A stretch of 19,068 nt of DNA from Kiritimatiellia bacterium (GTDB lineage: Bacteria; Verrucomicrobiota; Kiritimatiellia; JAAZAB01), in assembly GCA_018400335.1 (NCBI GenBank), contig JAGYMT010000002.1, forward strand, positions 1-19,068, written 5' to 3'. A model generated the notes under the pieces. The model had not been told where the DNA came from. It saw only the letters and a program-made list of their open reading frames with translations, and did not search any database. This document shows, one piece after another, positions 7,995-15,996 of the stretch (position 1 is the stretch's first letter; every line of letters starts with the position of its first letter). The position numbers and the translations under genes are program-made.

Positions 7995-10521
7995 TGCCGC
8001 CACTAAATCCCGAATTGATTCCGCCCGCGATATCCTCGTCGGCAAGGTGCCCGACCCGAAATCGCAGGTCGAGCAGATCACTATCGCCTTGATCTATAAG
8101 TTCATGGATGATATGGACCGCCAGTCCGAAGAACTCGGGGGCAAGGCGACTTTCTTCACCGGCGAGTTCAAAAAGTATCGCTGGGCGCAATTGCTCGATA
8201 AACGCTACGGCGGCCATGAACGCCTGCTTCTCTATGCCGAGGGCATCGAGAAGATGAACGTGAATAAAAATATCCCTCAATTATTTAGGGATATTTTCAA
8301 AGGCGTCTTCCTTCCCTACCGCGATCCGGAGACACTGAACCTGTTCTTGAAGGAAATTGACGGCTTCTCTTACGACCACAGTGAACGGCTCGGCGATGCG
8401 TTCGAGTATCTGCTTTCAGTGCTCGGCACCCAGGGGGACGCTGGCCAGTTCCGCACTCCGCGCCACATCATTGACTTCATCGTTGCCGTAGTTGACCCGA
8501 AGAAGACCGAGTCCGTCTTGGATCCCGCCTGCGGAACGGCGGGATTCCTCATTTCGGCATTCAAGTACATCCTTGGAGGGCCACGCTCCGTCGTGGCCGC
8601 GAATGGGGACGGACGCGACGGAGCGCGTCCCTCCACGGACTTAACTCCCGACGAACGCGCGCGGCTGATGACCAACTTCCGGGGCTATGATATTGCTCCG
8701 GATATGGTGCGTCTTTCGCGCGCGAACCTTTACCTGCATGGCTTTCCGAACCCGGTTGTTCACGAATATGACACACTGGCCAGCGAGGAGCGTTGGGACG
8801 AACGGTACGACGTGATGCTGGCCAATCCGCCTTTCATGACACCCAAAGGCGGTGTCCGTCCGCACAATCGTTTCTCCGTCAAGGCGAAGCGCACAGAAGT
8901 CCTCTTCGTTGATTACATCGCCGAGCATCTCAACCCCGGCGGGCGTGCGGGAATTATCGTGCCTGAAGGCATTATCTTCCAGAGCCAGAACGCATATAAG
9001 CAACTGCGGAAAATGCTCGTTGAAAACTACCTCTGGGCCGTGGTGAGCCTGCCTTCCGGCGTGTTCAATCCGTATGCGGGCGTCAAGACCAGCATTCTGT
9101 TCCTGGACCGCAACCTCGCCCGGCAGCGGGACGAGGTTCTGTTCGTCAAGATCGAGAACGACGGCTTTGATCTCGGCGCGCAGAGAAGGCCGATCGGAAA
9201 AAACGACCTGCCTGCGGCGCTGGAGGCGCTTAAAGAATGGAAGGTAGGGACGGACCGCCGGGCCGTCCGCCAACCCGAAACGGACGCCTCGGCGAGGCGT
9301 CCCTACCTCACGGTCGCCCGCTCGCGCCTCCTCGAATCCCCCGATGTCAACCTATCCGGCGACCGCTACCGCGTCGCTGCCATAAGACACACCGGCAAAT
9401 GGCCGATGGTGAAGCTGAGGGAGGTGTGCCGACTGGAGAAGGGCACGAGTTTTACGCGTGCACAAGCGCAAGCCGGAAATGTTCCTGTCGTTGCCGGTGG
9501 ACAAGTGCCGTCCTGCTACCACGCAGAGGCAAATCGCATGCCTCCTGTTATTACAGTGAGTGCCTCTGGTGCATATGCCGGGTTCGTCAACTTCTTTCAA
9601 GTTCCGATCTTTGCCACAGACTGCACTACGTTGGCTTCCCTTGACGAGCGACAAGCCAAAACGAAGTTTTTTTTTGAAATACTCAAAGGAAAGCAAGATG
9701 CTATTTACGCGATTCAGAAGGGCATGGCTCAACCGCATGTCTATGCAAAAGACTTAATGCTATTTGAACTCCCCCTTCCTCCCCTCGAAGAGCAGGAGCG
9801 GATCGTGGCGGAGTTGGAGGGATATCGGAAGGTCATCGAAGGCGCGCGCCAAATCCTCTCCGCCTACAAACCCGCCATCCGCATTGATCCGGACTGGCCG
9901 ATGGTGAAGATTGGGGAGGTGGCGGGTTTTCGTAATGGCCTGAACTACTCAAAAGAGAATAAGGGAACGGGCCTGAAAGTAATTGGTGTGTCTGCTTTTC
10001 AAGACAGACTGTTTGCACCCGTTTCAGAGTTGGATGAGGTCAATCCTGCCGGCATTGCAGGTTCTGATGACTTTCTGCATGACGGCGATTTGGTTTTCGT
10101 GAGATCCAATGGCAATAAGGATTTAGTGGGTCGTTGCCTTCTGGTTGAGACACAAGGCGAACGCGTTTCGCATTCCGCGTTCACGATCCGCTTGCGATTC
10201 ACGTCAGATAAGCTGCTACCAATGTTCTTTGCCCAGCTACTCAAAAGCCCATTCTATCGGTGTCAGTTAACTGGTCGCGGGGCGAACATCAGCAATCTAT
10301 CCCAGGAGATTCTCCGCAACCTTGAAATCCCCCTCCCGCCTCTCCCCATCCAGCGTGAGATCGTGGCGGAGTTGGAAGCTGAGCGGAAGCTGGTGGAGGC
10401 GAACAGGGATCTGATCGCGCGCATGGAGGCGAAGATCAAGGCCAAGCTGGCGGAGGTGTGGGGAGAGGAAACAGTAGACTCCAATAAGGCCGATTCTAAA
10501 ACAGGAGACAAACATGGCTGA
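7987..10521 (+). CDS. hsdM: Type I modification methyltransferase fused to specificity subunit (HsdM-HsdS)
   Basis: An 844-residue fusion supplying both adenine-N6 methylation and target recognition. HsdM part: N-terminal helical domain (1-125), then a Rossmann methyltransferase with AdoMet motif I VLDPACGTAGFL at 177-188 and catalytic NPPF at 280-283. HsdS part from about 470: TRD1 (KWPMVKLREVCRLEKG), central coiled coil (PPLEEQERIVAELEGYRKVIEGARQILSAY, about 599-627), TRD2 (DWPMVKIGEVAGFRNG from about 636) and a C-terminal coiled coil (PPLPIQREIVAELEAERKLVEANRDLIARMEAKIKAKLAEVWGEE, described by its ends 784 and 828). Two GC-rich palindromic elements lie in frame, at residues 197-216 and about 419-441. 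A T9 run lies in TRD1. It overlaps the KilA-N gene and the SIR2 gene by 8 nt each. Its 3' end recurs twice downstream. Confidence 0.95.
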   Translation: MLDAATKSRIDSARDILVGKVPDPKSQVEQITIALIYKFMDDMDRQSEELGGKATFFTGEFKKYRWAQLLDKRYGGHERLLLYAEGIEKMNVNKNIPQLFRDIFKGVFLPYRDPETLNLFLKEIDGFSYDHSERLGDAFEYLLSVLGTQGDAGQFRTPRHIIDFIVAVVDPKKTESVLDPACGTAGFLISAFKYILGGPRSVVAANGDGRDGARPSTDLTPDERARLMTNFRGYDIAPDMVRLSRANLYLHGFPNPVVHEYDTLASEERWDERYDVMLANPPFMTPKGGVRPHNRFSVKAKRTEVLFVDYIAEHLNPGGRAGIIVPEGIIFQSQNAYKQLRKMLVENYLWAVVSLPSGVFNPYAGVKTSILFLDRNLARQRDEVLFVKIENDGFDLGAQRRPIGKNDLPAALEALKEWKVGTDRRAVRQPETDASARRPYLTVARSRLLESPDVNLSGDRYRVAAIRHTGKWPMVKLREVCRLEKGTSFTRAQAQAGNVPVVAGGQVPSCYHAEANRMPPVITVSASGAYAGFVNFFQVPIFATDCTTLASLDERQAKTKFFFEILKGKQDAIYAIQKGMAQPHVYAKDLMLFELPLPPLEEQERIVAELEGYRKVIEGARQILSAYKPAIRIDPDWPMVKIGEVAGFRNGLNYSKENKGTGLKVIGVSAFQDRLFAPVSELDEVNPAGIAGSDDFLHDGDLVFVRSNGNKDLVGRCLLVETQGERVSHSAFTIRLRFTSDKLLPMFFAQLLKSPFYRCQLTGRGANISNLSQEILRNLEIPLPPLPIQREIVAELEAERKLVEANRDLIARMEAKIKAKLAEVWGEETVDSNKADSKTGDKHG
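8267..8297. repeat. AT-rich inverted repeat inside hsdM
   Basis: AAAATATCCCT (8267-8277) and AGGGATATTTT (8287-8297) are perfect 11-bp arms around a 9-nt loop. The stretch encodes about residues 94-104 (KNIPQLFRDIF), with paired codons AAT/ATT, ATC/GAT and CCT/AGG. It is conspicuously AT-rich within a GC-rich gene. Confidence 0.85.
8575..8634. repeat. In-frame palindromic element 1 in the methyltransferase domain
   Basis: A 60-bp unit bounded by GGAGGG and CCCTCC and made of two hairpins: GGCCACG-CTCCGT-CGTGGCC (8579-8598) and GGACGCG-ACGGAG-CGCGTCC (8611-8630). The two 6-nt loops are exact reverse complements of each other, so they could pair. The unit is exactly 20 codons (residues 197-216) and fills the variable loop between AdoMet motif I and the GYDI strand, so the reading frame survives. 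It is probably a dispersed repeat tolerated in a surface loop. Confidence 0.75.
9243..9307. repeat. In-frame palindromic element 2 at the HsdM-HsdS junction
   Basis: A 65-bp unit with 10-bp terminal inverted repeats, GGTAGGGACG and CGTCCCTACC. It has two internal hairpins: CGGAC/GTCCG (9251-9269) and the stronger GGACGCCTC-GGC-GAGGCGTCC (9282-9302). It encodes an Arg-rich linker (about residues 419-441) that resembles neither HsdM nor HsdS. It shares the two-hairpin design of element 1, with different arms. Confidence 0.75.
10422..10467 (+). repeat. hsdS 3'-tail repeat, copy A (within the intact gene)
   Basis: This stretch encodes MEAKIKAKLAEVWGE at the end of the C-terminal coiled coil. It matches 13652-13697 at 45 of 46 positions and, over its first 40 bases, 17804-17843 with only the GG-to-AA change in the middle. 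Copy A is the presumed source because here it sits in a complete hsdS reading frame. Confidence 0.95.
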
Positions 10522-11749
10522 TTCACCAGTCTTGAATCTTCACAACAGTTTGCGACAGGCAAAGGAACGATGGGCCGTGTTTCTCGGAGCCGGGGCGAGC
10601 TACGACTACGGCATTCCGACAATGGCGGAAATCGCCGATATTCTTCGCGGTATGATTCGGAGCAACAAGCCAGAACACGGCATCACTAAACCGACACTGG
10701 AACTCCTGAAGACACTCTGCCCCGACGACAAGAAGAATCCCGCAAACTGGAACATTGAGGACTTGCTGACTCGGCTTTCACAACTGCTCGCTGCTGCGGA
10801 GACTGCAAATGCCGCTTTCGCCCCGGTCGCAACTGCTGTGGGAAAATCCGAGATTCCCGCGACGGCAATCAAACAGACTTCAGAAGAACTAATCGGATTC
10901 ATGGCGAAGATGTGTGACCTGTCGAGCCGCGAGCATGCAAAGCATGGAACGGGCAATGTGGAGTACCTGGCCGATTTCTTCCTGGCAATGGGTTCCTTTG
11001 GAAAACCAGCAAACAGACTCATTCGAGTGTTCTCGACGAATATCGACCTATGCGTTGAAGCGGCGTTGGTCCGCTTGTCGCAAAGGCCTCGCGCCGACCG
11101 CCGACCTGACCTCGTTTTGGTGGACGGCTTTGAAAGCGCGGTGCTGCCAACTTTTAACATGGGTTGCTACAGGAGGGAGGCGGCGTCGTTTAGTGAAAGG
11201 TGCGCGGTCTATTACTGGAAACTGCACGGGTCCATTGACTGGACATATTCCAAAGCCATCGGCGGGAGCGTGCCCACAGAAGGCGAACCGGGATTTTCGG
11301 ATCAATCTATCATCGTGCGCCGCGTTGACGGTGCCCTTTCGGAGAACTTGGCGAAATGTGGCGCACTGGCCGACAAGCAGCCAGATGCGAACGAGCGAAT
11401 TGTGATATTCCCCACGCCGGCCAAGTACTCGCAAACGTACACCTTCCCGTATATGGACATGTTTGAGGCGTTCCGGCGCACCTTGGAGGAAATCGAACTG
11501 TTGATTTGCATAGGAACGAGTTTCCCGGATCAGCATATCCGCTCAGCGATCCGGTCATTCGTTGAACGGGACAACACGCTTCTGTTTGTTGTTGATCCGC
11601 AGGTGAAAGGCGAGACTCTCAAGCCATTCTTCGGCAGTTCCCGTGCCGTTCAACCTGTCATCAACATAGGATTCTCCCAATTTGTGCAGGAGTTCAAGAC
11701 ACTGGATGCCATGACTGGCGAAACGAAGGCAACGGAGGGCGCACAATGA
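10514..11749 (+). CDS. SIR2-domain NADase-like effector of a SIR2-HerA module
   Basis: A 411-residue SIR2-like protein. The NAD-binding signature FLGAGASYDYGIPTM is at 23-37, FSTNID with the catalytic-type Asn at 173-178, KLHGSIDW with the His at 238 at 236-243, and CIGTSFPD at about 332-339. The deacetylase zinc Cys pairs are absent, as expected for defence SIR2 proteins that cleave NAD+ rather than deacetylate. In characterised SIR2-HerA systems the SIR2 subunit assembles with a HerA hexamer and depletes NAD+ during phage infection; that function is transferred here from the family. AGGAG lies 6 nt before the ATG. It overlaps hsdMS by 8 nt, and its stop overlaps the herA start (ATGA). Confidence 0.93.
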   Translation: MADSPVLNLHNSLRQAKERWAVFLGAGASYDYGIPTMAEIADILRGMIRSNKPEHGITKPTLELLKTLCPDDKKNPANWNIEDLLTRLSQLLAAAETANAAFAPVATAVGKSEIPATAIKQTSEELIGFMAKMCDLSSREHAKHGTGNVEYLADFFLAMGSFGKPANRLIRVFSTNIDLCVEAALVRLSQRPRADRRPDLVLVDGFESAVLPTFNMGCYRREAASFSERCAVYYWKLHGSIDWTYSKAIGGSVPTEGEPGFSDQSIIVRRVDGALSENLAKCGALADKQPDANERIVIFPTPAKYSQTYTFPYMDMFEAFRRTLEEIELLICIGTSFPDQHIRSAIRSFVERDNTLLFVVDPQVKGETLKPFFGSSRAVQPVINIGFSQFVQEFKTLDAMTGETKATEGAQ

Positions 11750-13575
11750 GTAAGAATGTGGGAAACGTGCTCGCGGTCTCTGGGGCGCAGTTGACAGTTG
11801 AGGTTGATCCGCAGTTGAGCGATTTACACGTCCGCCACGACGGGGCAACTTACACCGTCGGGCAACCGGGGACGTATCTCATTGTTGACGCGGGCCATGA
11901 CAAGCATCTTGTCCTGGTCACGACAGTCAGAAAGAGCAAGTGGGCACCCGTCGAGTCCACCATCGGCACGGGACAAAACAACGCGACGCTGCCAGTGGGG
12001 AATTTCCCGTTTCTCCCAACGTCCACAACGCAGATGGACAAGACGCTCATTGACGGCGTGCTTGTGGGAACACTTGTTGGCAGCACGTTTCAAGTTGGCG
12101 TGTCCCGCCTGCCAGTTGTCGGCGATGTTGTCACGCTGGCGCTGGAAGACCACCTTCGCATTGCCCTTTCCCCGCCGCCAGACCGGAAGGTTGTTTCCAT
12201 TGGCAACTACGTTGATTCCGACCTGCCGGTATATCTTGACGTGGACCACCTCCTGGGAAAACACACGGCTGTTGTCGGGACAACGGGTTGCGGAAAATCA
12301 TATACCGTGGCCCGTCTGATTCAGCAACTTGTGACCGATTTCCCCGGCGGAAACGTCGTCGTCTTCGATCTTCACGGCGAATATCGAGACTGTTTCCGTG
12401 ATGCTCGTCACATCCGTGCCGATCTGCTTTCCCTGCCCGCATGGCTCCACGGTTTTGACGACCTCTTTGCCCTATGCGCGGACCTAGGCAACCAGTTCAA
12501 TATTCACAACCAGAGTTGGGCATTCAGGGAGGGAATTCTCAAACTTAAACAAGCGTACTGCAAAGACATGCTCCAAGACGACGCCCTAGCCGACAAAGTG
12601 GACCTTGACGCTCCGGTGCCCTTCGACATCACAAGGCTCCAGAACTATCTGCACAACCAGAATGCAGCGACCCAAGATAAATCGGACAACTGGGCATTGG
12701 AGGCGGGCGAGACAGAAGACTGGTTTGGCAAGAAGATGAAGTTCCAACCCAAGAAGACCGGAACGATTTCCAGCGGGCCCATGAACGGCCAATTGGATCG
12801 TCTGGTGTTGCGGGTGGATTCGCGCCTAAACGATCCGCGATATGCTTTTATGTTCAAGTACACACTCAAAGGTAAGGGCAAACTGCCGGACATCGTGCGC
12901 GAAATGACGGGCTTCATGGGTGCCAAGTCCAAGCCTATTACGGTCTTTGACCTCAGCTACCTGCCATCTGAGACCGTCGGCACAGTTGTCGCGACCATTT
13001 CGCGCATGCTGTTTCAGGTGCACTTCTTGGCGGCACGCGGGGCGACCACGCCGACACTCGCTGTCTATGAGGAGGCGCACAACTACATTTCCCGGAGCGG
13101 GCGAGGCGCATACGGCGAGGCTCGCGACAGCGTTGAACGCATTGCAAAGGAAGGACGCAAATTCGGAGTTGGCACACTGGTTGTCAGTCAGCGTCCGAGC
13201 GAATTGAGCGAAACGCTTTTGAGCCAGTGCAATACTTTCCTCTGCATGCGCCTTGCAAACACCGCAGACAAGAATCATGTGCTCGCCTTGCTTCCGGATT
13301 CAATGCAGATGTTGACCGATGTTCTACCGTCTTTGCCTCGCGGGCAGGTCATCGCCATCGGCCAGGCATCAAAGATGGCGGTCCGACTTGCGGTTTCCGC
13401 GATTGCCGAAAAGGACCGTATTCCGAACAGCGGCGATCCTGAATTCGGGAAGCATTGGAGCCAGAAGATTGGCGAACGGCAGGAACCTGACGTCGCCAAG
13501 ATATGCGACTACTGGATTCGGTCAGAAAAGCCGATGCTGGATACACAAACTTCGGGCGATAAGAGCAAGAAATGA
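11746..13575 (+). CDS. herA: HerA-type hexameric ATPase, partner of the SIR2 protein
   Basis: A 609-residue FtsK/HerA-family ATPase. An N-terminal HAS-barrel occupies about 1-135. Walker A GTTGCGKS is at 178-185, followed by VVVFDLHGEYRDCF. Walker B LAVYEEAH is at about 438-445 and a sensor-like VSQRPSEL at about 480-487, followed by CNTFLCMRLANTADKNHVLALLP, typical of HerA. An insert at about 255-345 separates the Walker motifs. It is translationally coupled to the SIR2 gene (ATGA overlap at 11746-11749), which supports a two-component SIR2-HerA system. No NurA nuclease gene is adjacent, arguing against the archaeal-type end-resection pair. Its stop in turn overlaps the start of a 43-codon ORF. 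Confidence 0.95.
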   Translation: MSKNVGNVLAVSGAQLTVEVDPQLSDLHVRHDGATYTVGQPGTYLIVDAGHDKHLVLVTTVRKSKWAPVESTIGTGQNNATLPVGNFPFLPTSTTQMDKTLIDGVLVGTLVGSTFQVGVSRLPVVGDVVTLALEDHLRIALSPPPDRKVVSIGNYVDSDLPVYLDVDHLLGKHTAVVGTTGCGKSYTVARLIQQLVTDFPGGNVVVFDLHGEYRDCFRDARHIRADLLSLPAWLHGFDDLFALCADLGNQFNIHNQSWAFREGILKLKQAYCKDMLQDDALADKVDLDAPVPFDITRLQNYLHNQNAATQDKSDNWALEAGETEDWFGKKMKFQPKKTGTISSGPMNGQLDRLVLRVDSRLNDPRYAFMFKYTLKGKGKLPDIVREMTGFMGAKSKPITVFDLSYLPSETVGTVVATISRMLFQVHFLAARGATTPTLAVYEEAHNYISRSGRGAYGEARDSVERIAKEGRKFGVGTLVVSQRPSELSETLLSQCNTFLCMRLANTADKNHVLALLPDSMQMLTDVLPSLPRGQVIAIGQASKMAVRLAVSAIAEKDRIPNSGDPEFGKHWSQKIGERQEPDVAKICDYWIRSEKPMLDTQTSGDKSKK

Positions 13576-13628
13576 AGACGATCAAGGACATGCCGGAACA
13601 CAACCGCCCGCGCGAGAATTTGCGGGAA

Positions 13629-13646
13629 CGGGGTGCTTGCGCCCCG
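13629..13646. repeat. GC hairpin in the bridging mini-ORF
   Basis: CGGGGTG-CTTG-CGCCCCG makes a 7-pair stem with one G-T wobble. It lies just before hsdS tail copy B. It resembles the GC-rich palindromes in hsdMS in style, but is shorter and has no terminal repeats. Confidence 0.5.
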
Positions 13647-13651
13647 ACGGA

Positions 13652-13697
13652 CATGGAGGCGAAGATCAAGGCAAAGCTGGCGGAGGTGTGGGGAGAG
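13652..13697 (+). repeat. hsdS 3'-tail repeat, copy B
   Basis: It is identical to 10422-10467 except for one base (C to A at 13673). The match begins abruptly, with unrelated sequence upstream, and ends three bases before the ATPase start. The near identity suggests a recent duplication or gene conversion. Confidence 0.95.
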
Positions 13698-13699
13698 AG

Positions 13700-15994
13700 A
13701 TGATAACCAAGATCAAACTCCTGAAAACGATTGGCAAGTTCTACGACTATGCCGCGAAAGGCGTCGGGCTCGACTGGCACAAGAATACGTTTGTCTTTGC
13801 CCACAATGCCTACGGCAAGTCAACCCTTGTCAGCGTTCTCCGATCGCTACACGATAACGATCCGAAAGGCGTCCGCGCCCGCAAGACCCTCGGAGCCGTT
13901 GCCGCGCCAGAAGCCGTGATCGTGATTGACGGCGCGAACCATATTTTCAACGGAACGCGCTGGGACCGGGCATTTCCCGCAATCCGGATATTCGACGCCC
14001 CGTTCATCCACGCAAACATTCTCGCCTACGAGATTGGCCACGAGCACAAGAAGAACATCCATAGGGTCATCATCGGGGCGATGGGCAAGCGCCTTGCCGA
14101 GGAACTAGCGGCATTGAAGTCCCAGGAAAAGGCAAAGAGTCAGGAAGTTGACCGGCTCGAGAGTCTTTTCATCGAAGCCAAGTTCACTCTCGCGCGAGAC
14201 GCATTTCTCGCTCTGCCGGCCAGAGACGAAGCCGCTGTCGCCTCGCGTATCCAGGCACTGCAACAGGACATCAAGTCAAAGGAGTCCGAGACGGTTGTCC
14301 GCAGCCTCGGGTTTCCCCGGCAGTTGTCCGCGCCGACGTTCGACCTGACGCCCGCGAAGGCTCTTGCCACCACGACACTGGCCGCGGCCCACGAAGCCGC
14401 AGAGAAACGGGTTCTTTACCACATGGCCCGGAACATCAAGGATGCGGCACAGGCCCGGCCCTTCATCCGACTCGGCATTGATCTCCTTCAGGCGGACTGC
14501 CCTTTCTGCGGTCAGGATCTCAAGAATGCCGCGGAGTTGCTCAAGGCGTACAGCGAGTTCTTCGACGAGAGTTTCCGCGCCTATCAGGAGAGCGTTGCAC
14601 AGCAAGTCGCAGCCATCGCGAACTGGAATCTCGATAATGACTTGACCGCGCTTGTGTCGACGCACAACGCCAACGTTGCGACGTGTCGGCAATGGGAACC
14701 GTACCTTGGCGCAGCCGGTTTGCCGGGTGTCGCCGCAGCAGTTGAGAACTTCCGTCCAGGTCTTGCCGTCCTGAAGAGCAAGGTTCAGACCGAACTGGAG
14801 ACGAAACACAAGGACCCGAACGCGGGGGCTGATCTCTCGCACTTCGACGCCCTCGGCGCTGAACTGGGCCGGCTGAAGACAACGGTCGAAGCATACAACG
14901 CGGCGGTTTCTGCCTTTGTCTCCAAAGCGAATACGTGCGTGACGAACCTTCCAAAGTCGGATGTCGCTTCGATACAAGCGGCGCTGGCAAGGGAACAGCA
15001 AATCGAAGCCCGGTTCACGCCGGAATGGAAGAAATGGGCGACAGACTACCCGGCGGCCAAGAGGGAGGCTGCCACGCTACTAACCGCCAAGGCGGCCAAG
15101 CAGAAGGAACTCGATGACTACGGCAAGACCATATTCGACACCTACCAGAAGCGAATCAATGAATTACTCGTGAAGCTGAGCGCCGACTTCGCCATTACTG
15201 GATTGACCGGGAAGACCGATGAACGCGCCAACGAGAGCTACAGTGACTTCGGATTCTTGATCCTGAAACAGACTGTACCCCTGACCACGCGCCAGAACGA
15301 CGCACCGTGTTTCAAGAATACCCTGAGCGAAGGCGATAAGAGTACGCTGGCGTTCGCCTTTTTCGTTGCCGCCTTGGAGCAAACGCCGGAACTCGACAAG
15401 CAAATAGTCGTTTTCGATGACCCCCTGTCCAGTCTGGACGAAACCCGCCGTTTAGGAACCGTCCATTTGCTGGCCGATCTTTCTCCAAGTTTGAATCAAC
15501 TCTGCGTTTTCACCCACAAGAAGGACTTCCTATGGATGCTTGTTGACGGCATTCGAGAACGGGCGGTTCTACGAATCAAGTCCGACAGAAAGAACGGCAG
15601 CCGGATTGAACCTCTTGACGTGGGCGAAGAGCGAAAAGCCGAGGTCGAAGGCTTGTTTGATGACATGGCGCGGTATGTGGACGAGGACTTCGGGCCGACC
15701 CCGAATGACATGCAGGCCAAAATCAGAAAGGTCTTTGAGGTCATACTCAAGACGAAGTACTACCGCGCCGTGAAGGCGGAGATAAAGGCCAATCGAGGAC
15801 TGGGCGACCTCATTACCGCACTCCACGAGCGGAATCTTCTGGATGTTCCGACCAAGGATCAACTCTTTCGACTAGGAAGGCTCTCCGATACTGCCCATCA
15901 TGGAGCTTTAGCAATGTTGCCTGAAAATACGTTGACGCGGGAGGAAATCCGGGCAGCGATTACGGAGACCTTCAACCTGGCGGAGAAGATTTGA
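13700..15994 (+). CDS. AAA_13 / RloC-like ABC-type ATPase, candidate defence effector
   Basis: A 764-residue SMC/Rad50-like ATPase. The P-loop HNAYGKSTL at about 35-43 departs from GxxGxGK(S/T) but keeps GKST. A long helical region has a single zinc-hook-like CPFCGQ at 267-272. The ABC signature LSEGDKS is at 542-548, and Walker B with D-loop VVFDDPLSSLD is at about 570-580. The last 150 residues follow the ATPase head and include RLSDTAHHG at about 727-735, an R-x5-H arrangement that could be HEPN-like; this is uncertain. RloC and PrrC anticodon nucleases, which sit in type I RM operons and act when restriction is blocked, are the nearest known analogues, but no anticodon-nuclease motif was confirmed. 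The start at 13700 is set by GGGGAGAG and the overlap. Confidence 0.88.
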   Translation: MITKIKLLKTIGKFYDYAAKGVGLDWHKNTFVFAHNAYGKSTLVSVLRSLHDNDPKGVRARKTLGAVAAPEAVIVIDGANHIFNGTRWDRAFPAIRIFDAPFIHANILAYEIGHEHKKNIHRVIIGAMGKRLAEELAALKSQEKAKSQEVDRLESLFIEAKFTLARDAFLALPARDEAAVASRIQALQQDIKSKESETVVRSLGFPRQLSAPTFDLTPAKALATTTLAAAHEAAEKRVLYHMARNIKDAAQARPFIRLGIDLLQADCPFCGQDLKNAAELLKAYSEFFDESFRAYQESVAQQVAAIANWNLDNDLTALVSTHNANVATCRQWEPYLGAAGLPGVAAAVENFRPGLAVLKSKVQTELETKHKDPNAGADLSHFDALGAELGRLKTTVEAYNAAVSAFVSKANTCVTNLPKSDVASIQAALAREQQIEARFTPEWKKWATDYPAAKREAATLLTAKAAKQKELDDYGKTIFDTYQKRINELLVKLSADFAITGLTGKTDERANESYSDFGFLILKQTVPLTTRQNDAPCFKNTLSEGDKSTLAFAFFVAALEQTPELDKQIVVFDDPLSSLDETRRLGTVHLLADLSPSLNQLCVFTHKKDFLWMLVDGIRERAVLRIKSDRKNGSRIEPLDVGEERKAEVEGLFDDMARYVDEDFGPTPNDMQAKIRKVFEVILKTKYYRAVKAEIKANRGLGDLITALHERNLLDVPTKDQLFRLGRLSDTAHHGALAMLPENTLTREEIRAAITETFNLAEKI

Positions 15995-15996
15995 GG

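Larger units (their letters stand above)
13572..13703 (+). pseudogene. Bridging mini-ORF (43 codons) ending in an hsdS tail remnant
   Basis: This small ORF begins in the herA stop (ATGA, 13572-13575) and ends in the start of the AAA_13 ATPase (ATGA, 13700-13703). Its first 27 codons match nothing recognised and contain a GC hairpin. Its last 16 codons (MEAKIKAKLAEVWGER) are the C-terminus of HsdS. It is therefore a fragment of a specificity gene, with no recognition domain left. It may still be translated, since the overlaps at both ends would pass ribosomes from herA to the ATPase gene. The GGAGG and GGGGAGAG in the tail serve as the Shine-Dalgarno of the next gene. Confidence 0.75.

Noticed and set aside
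13319..13699. Upstream extension of the AAA_13 ATPase frame
   Set aside because: It would overlap the conserved C-terminal part of herA by over 250 nt; the ATG at 13700 has a strong Shine-Dalgarno and starts the typical N-terminus.
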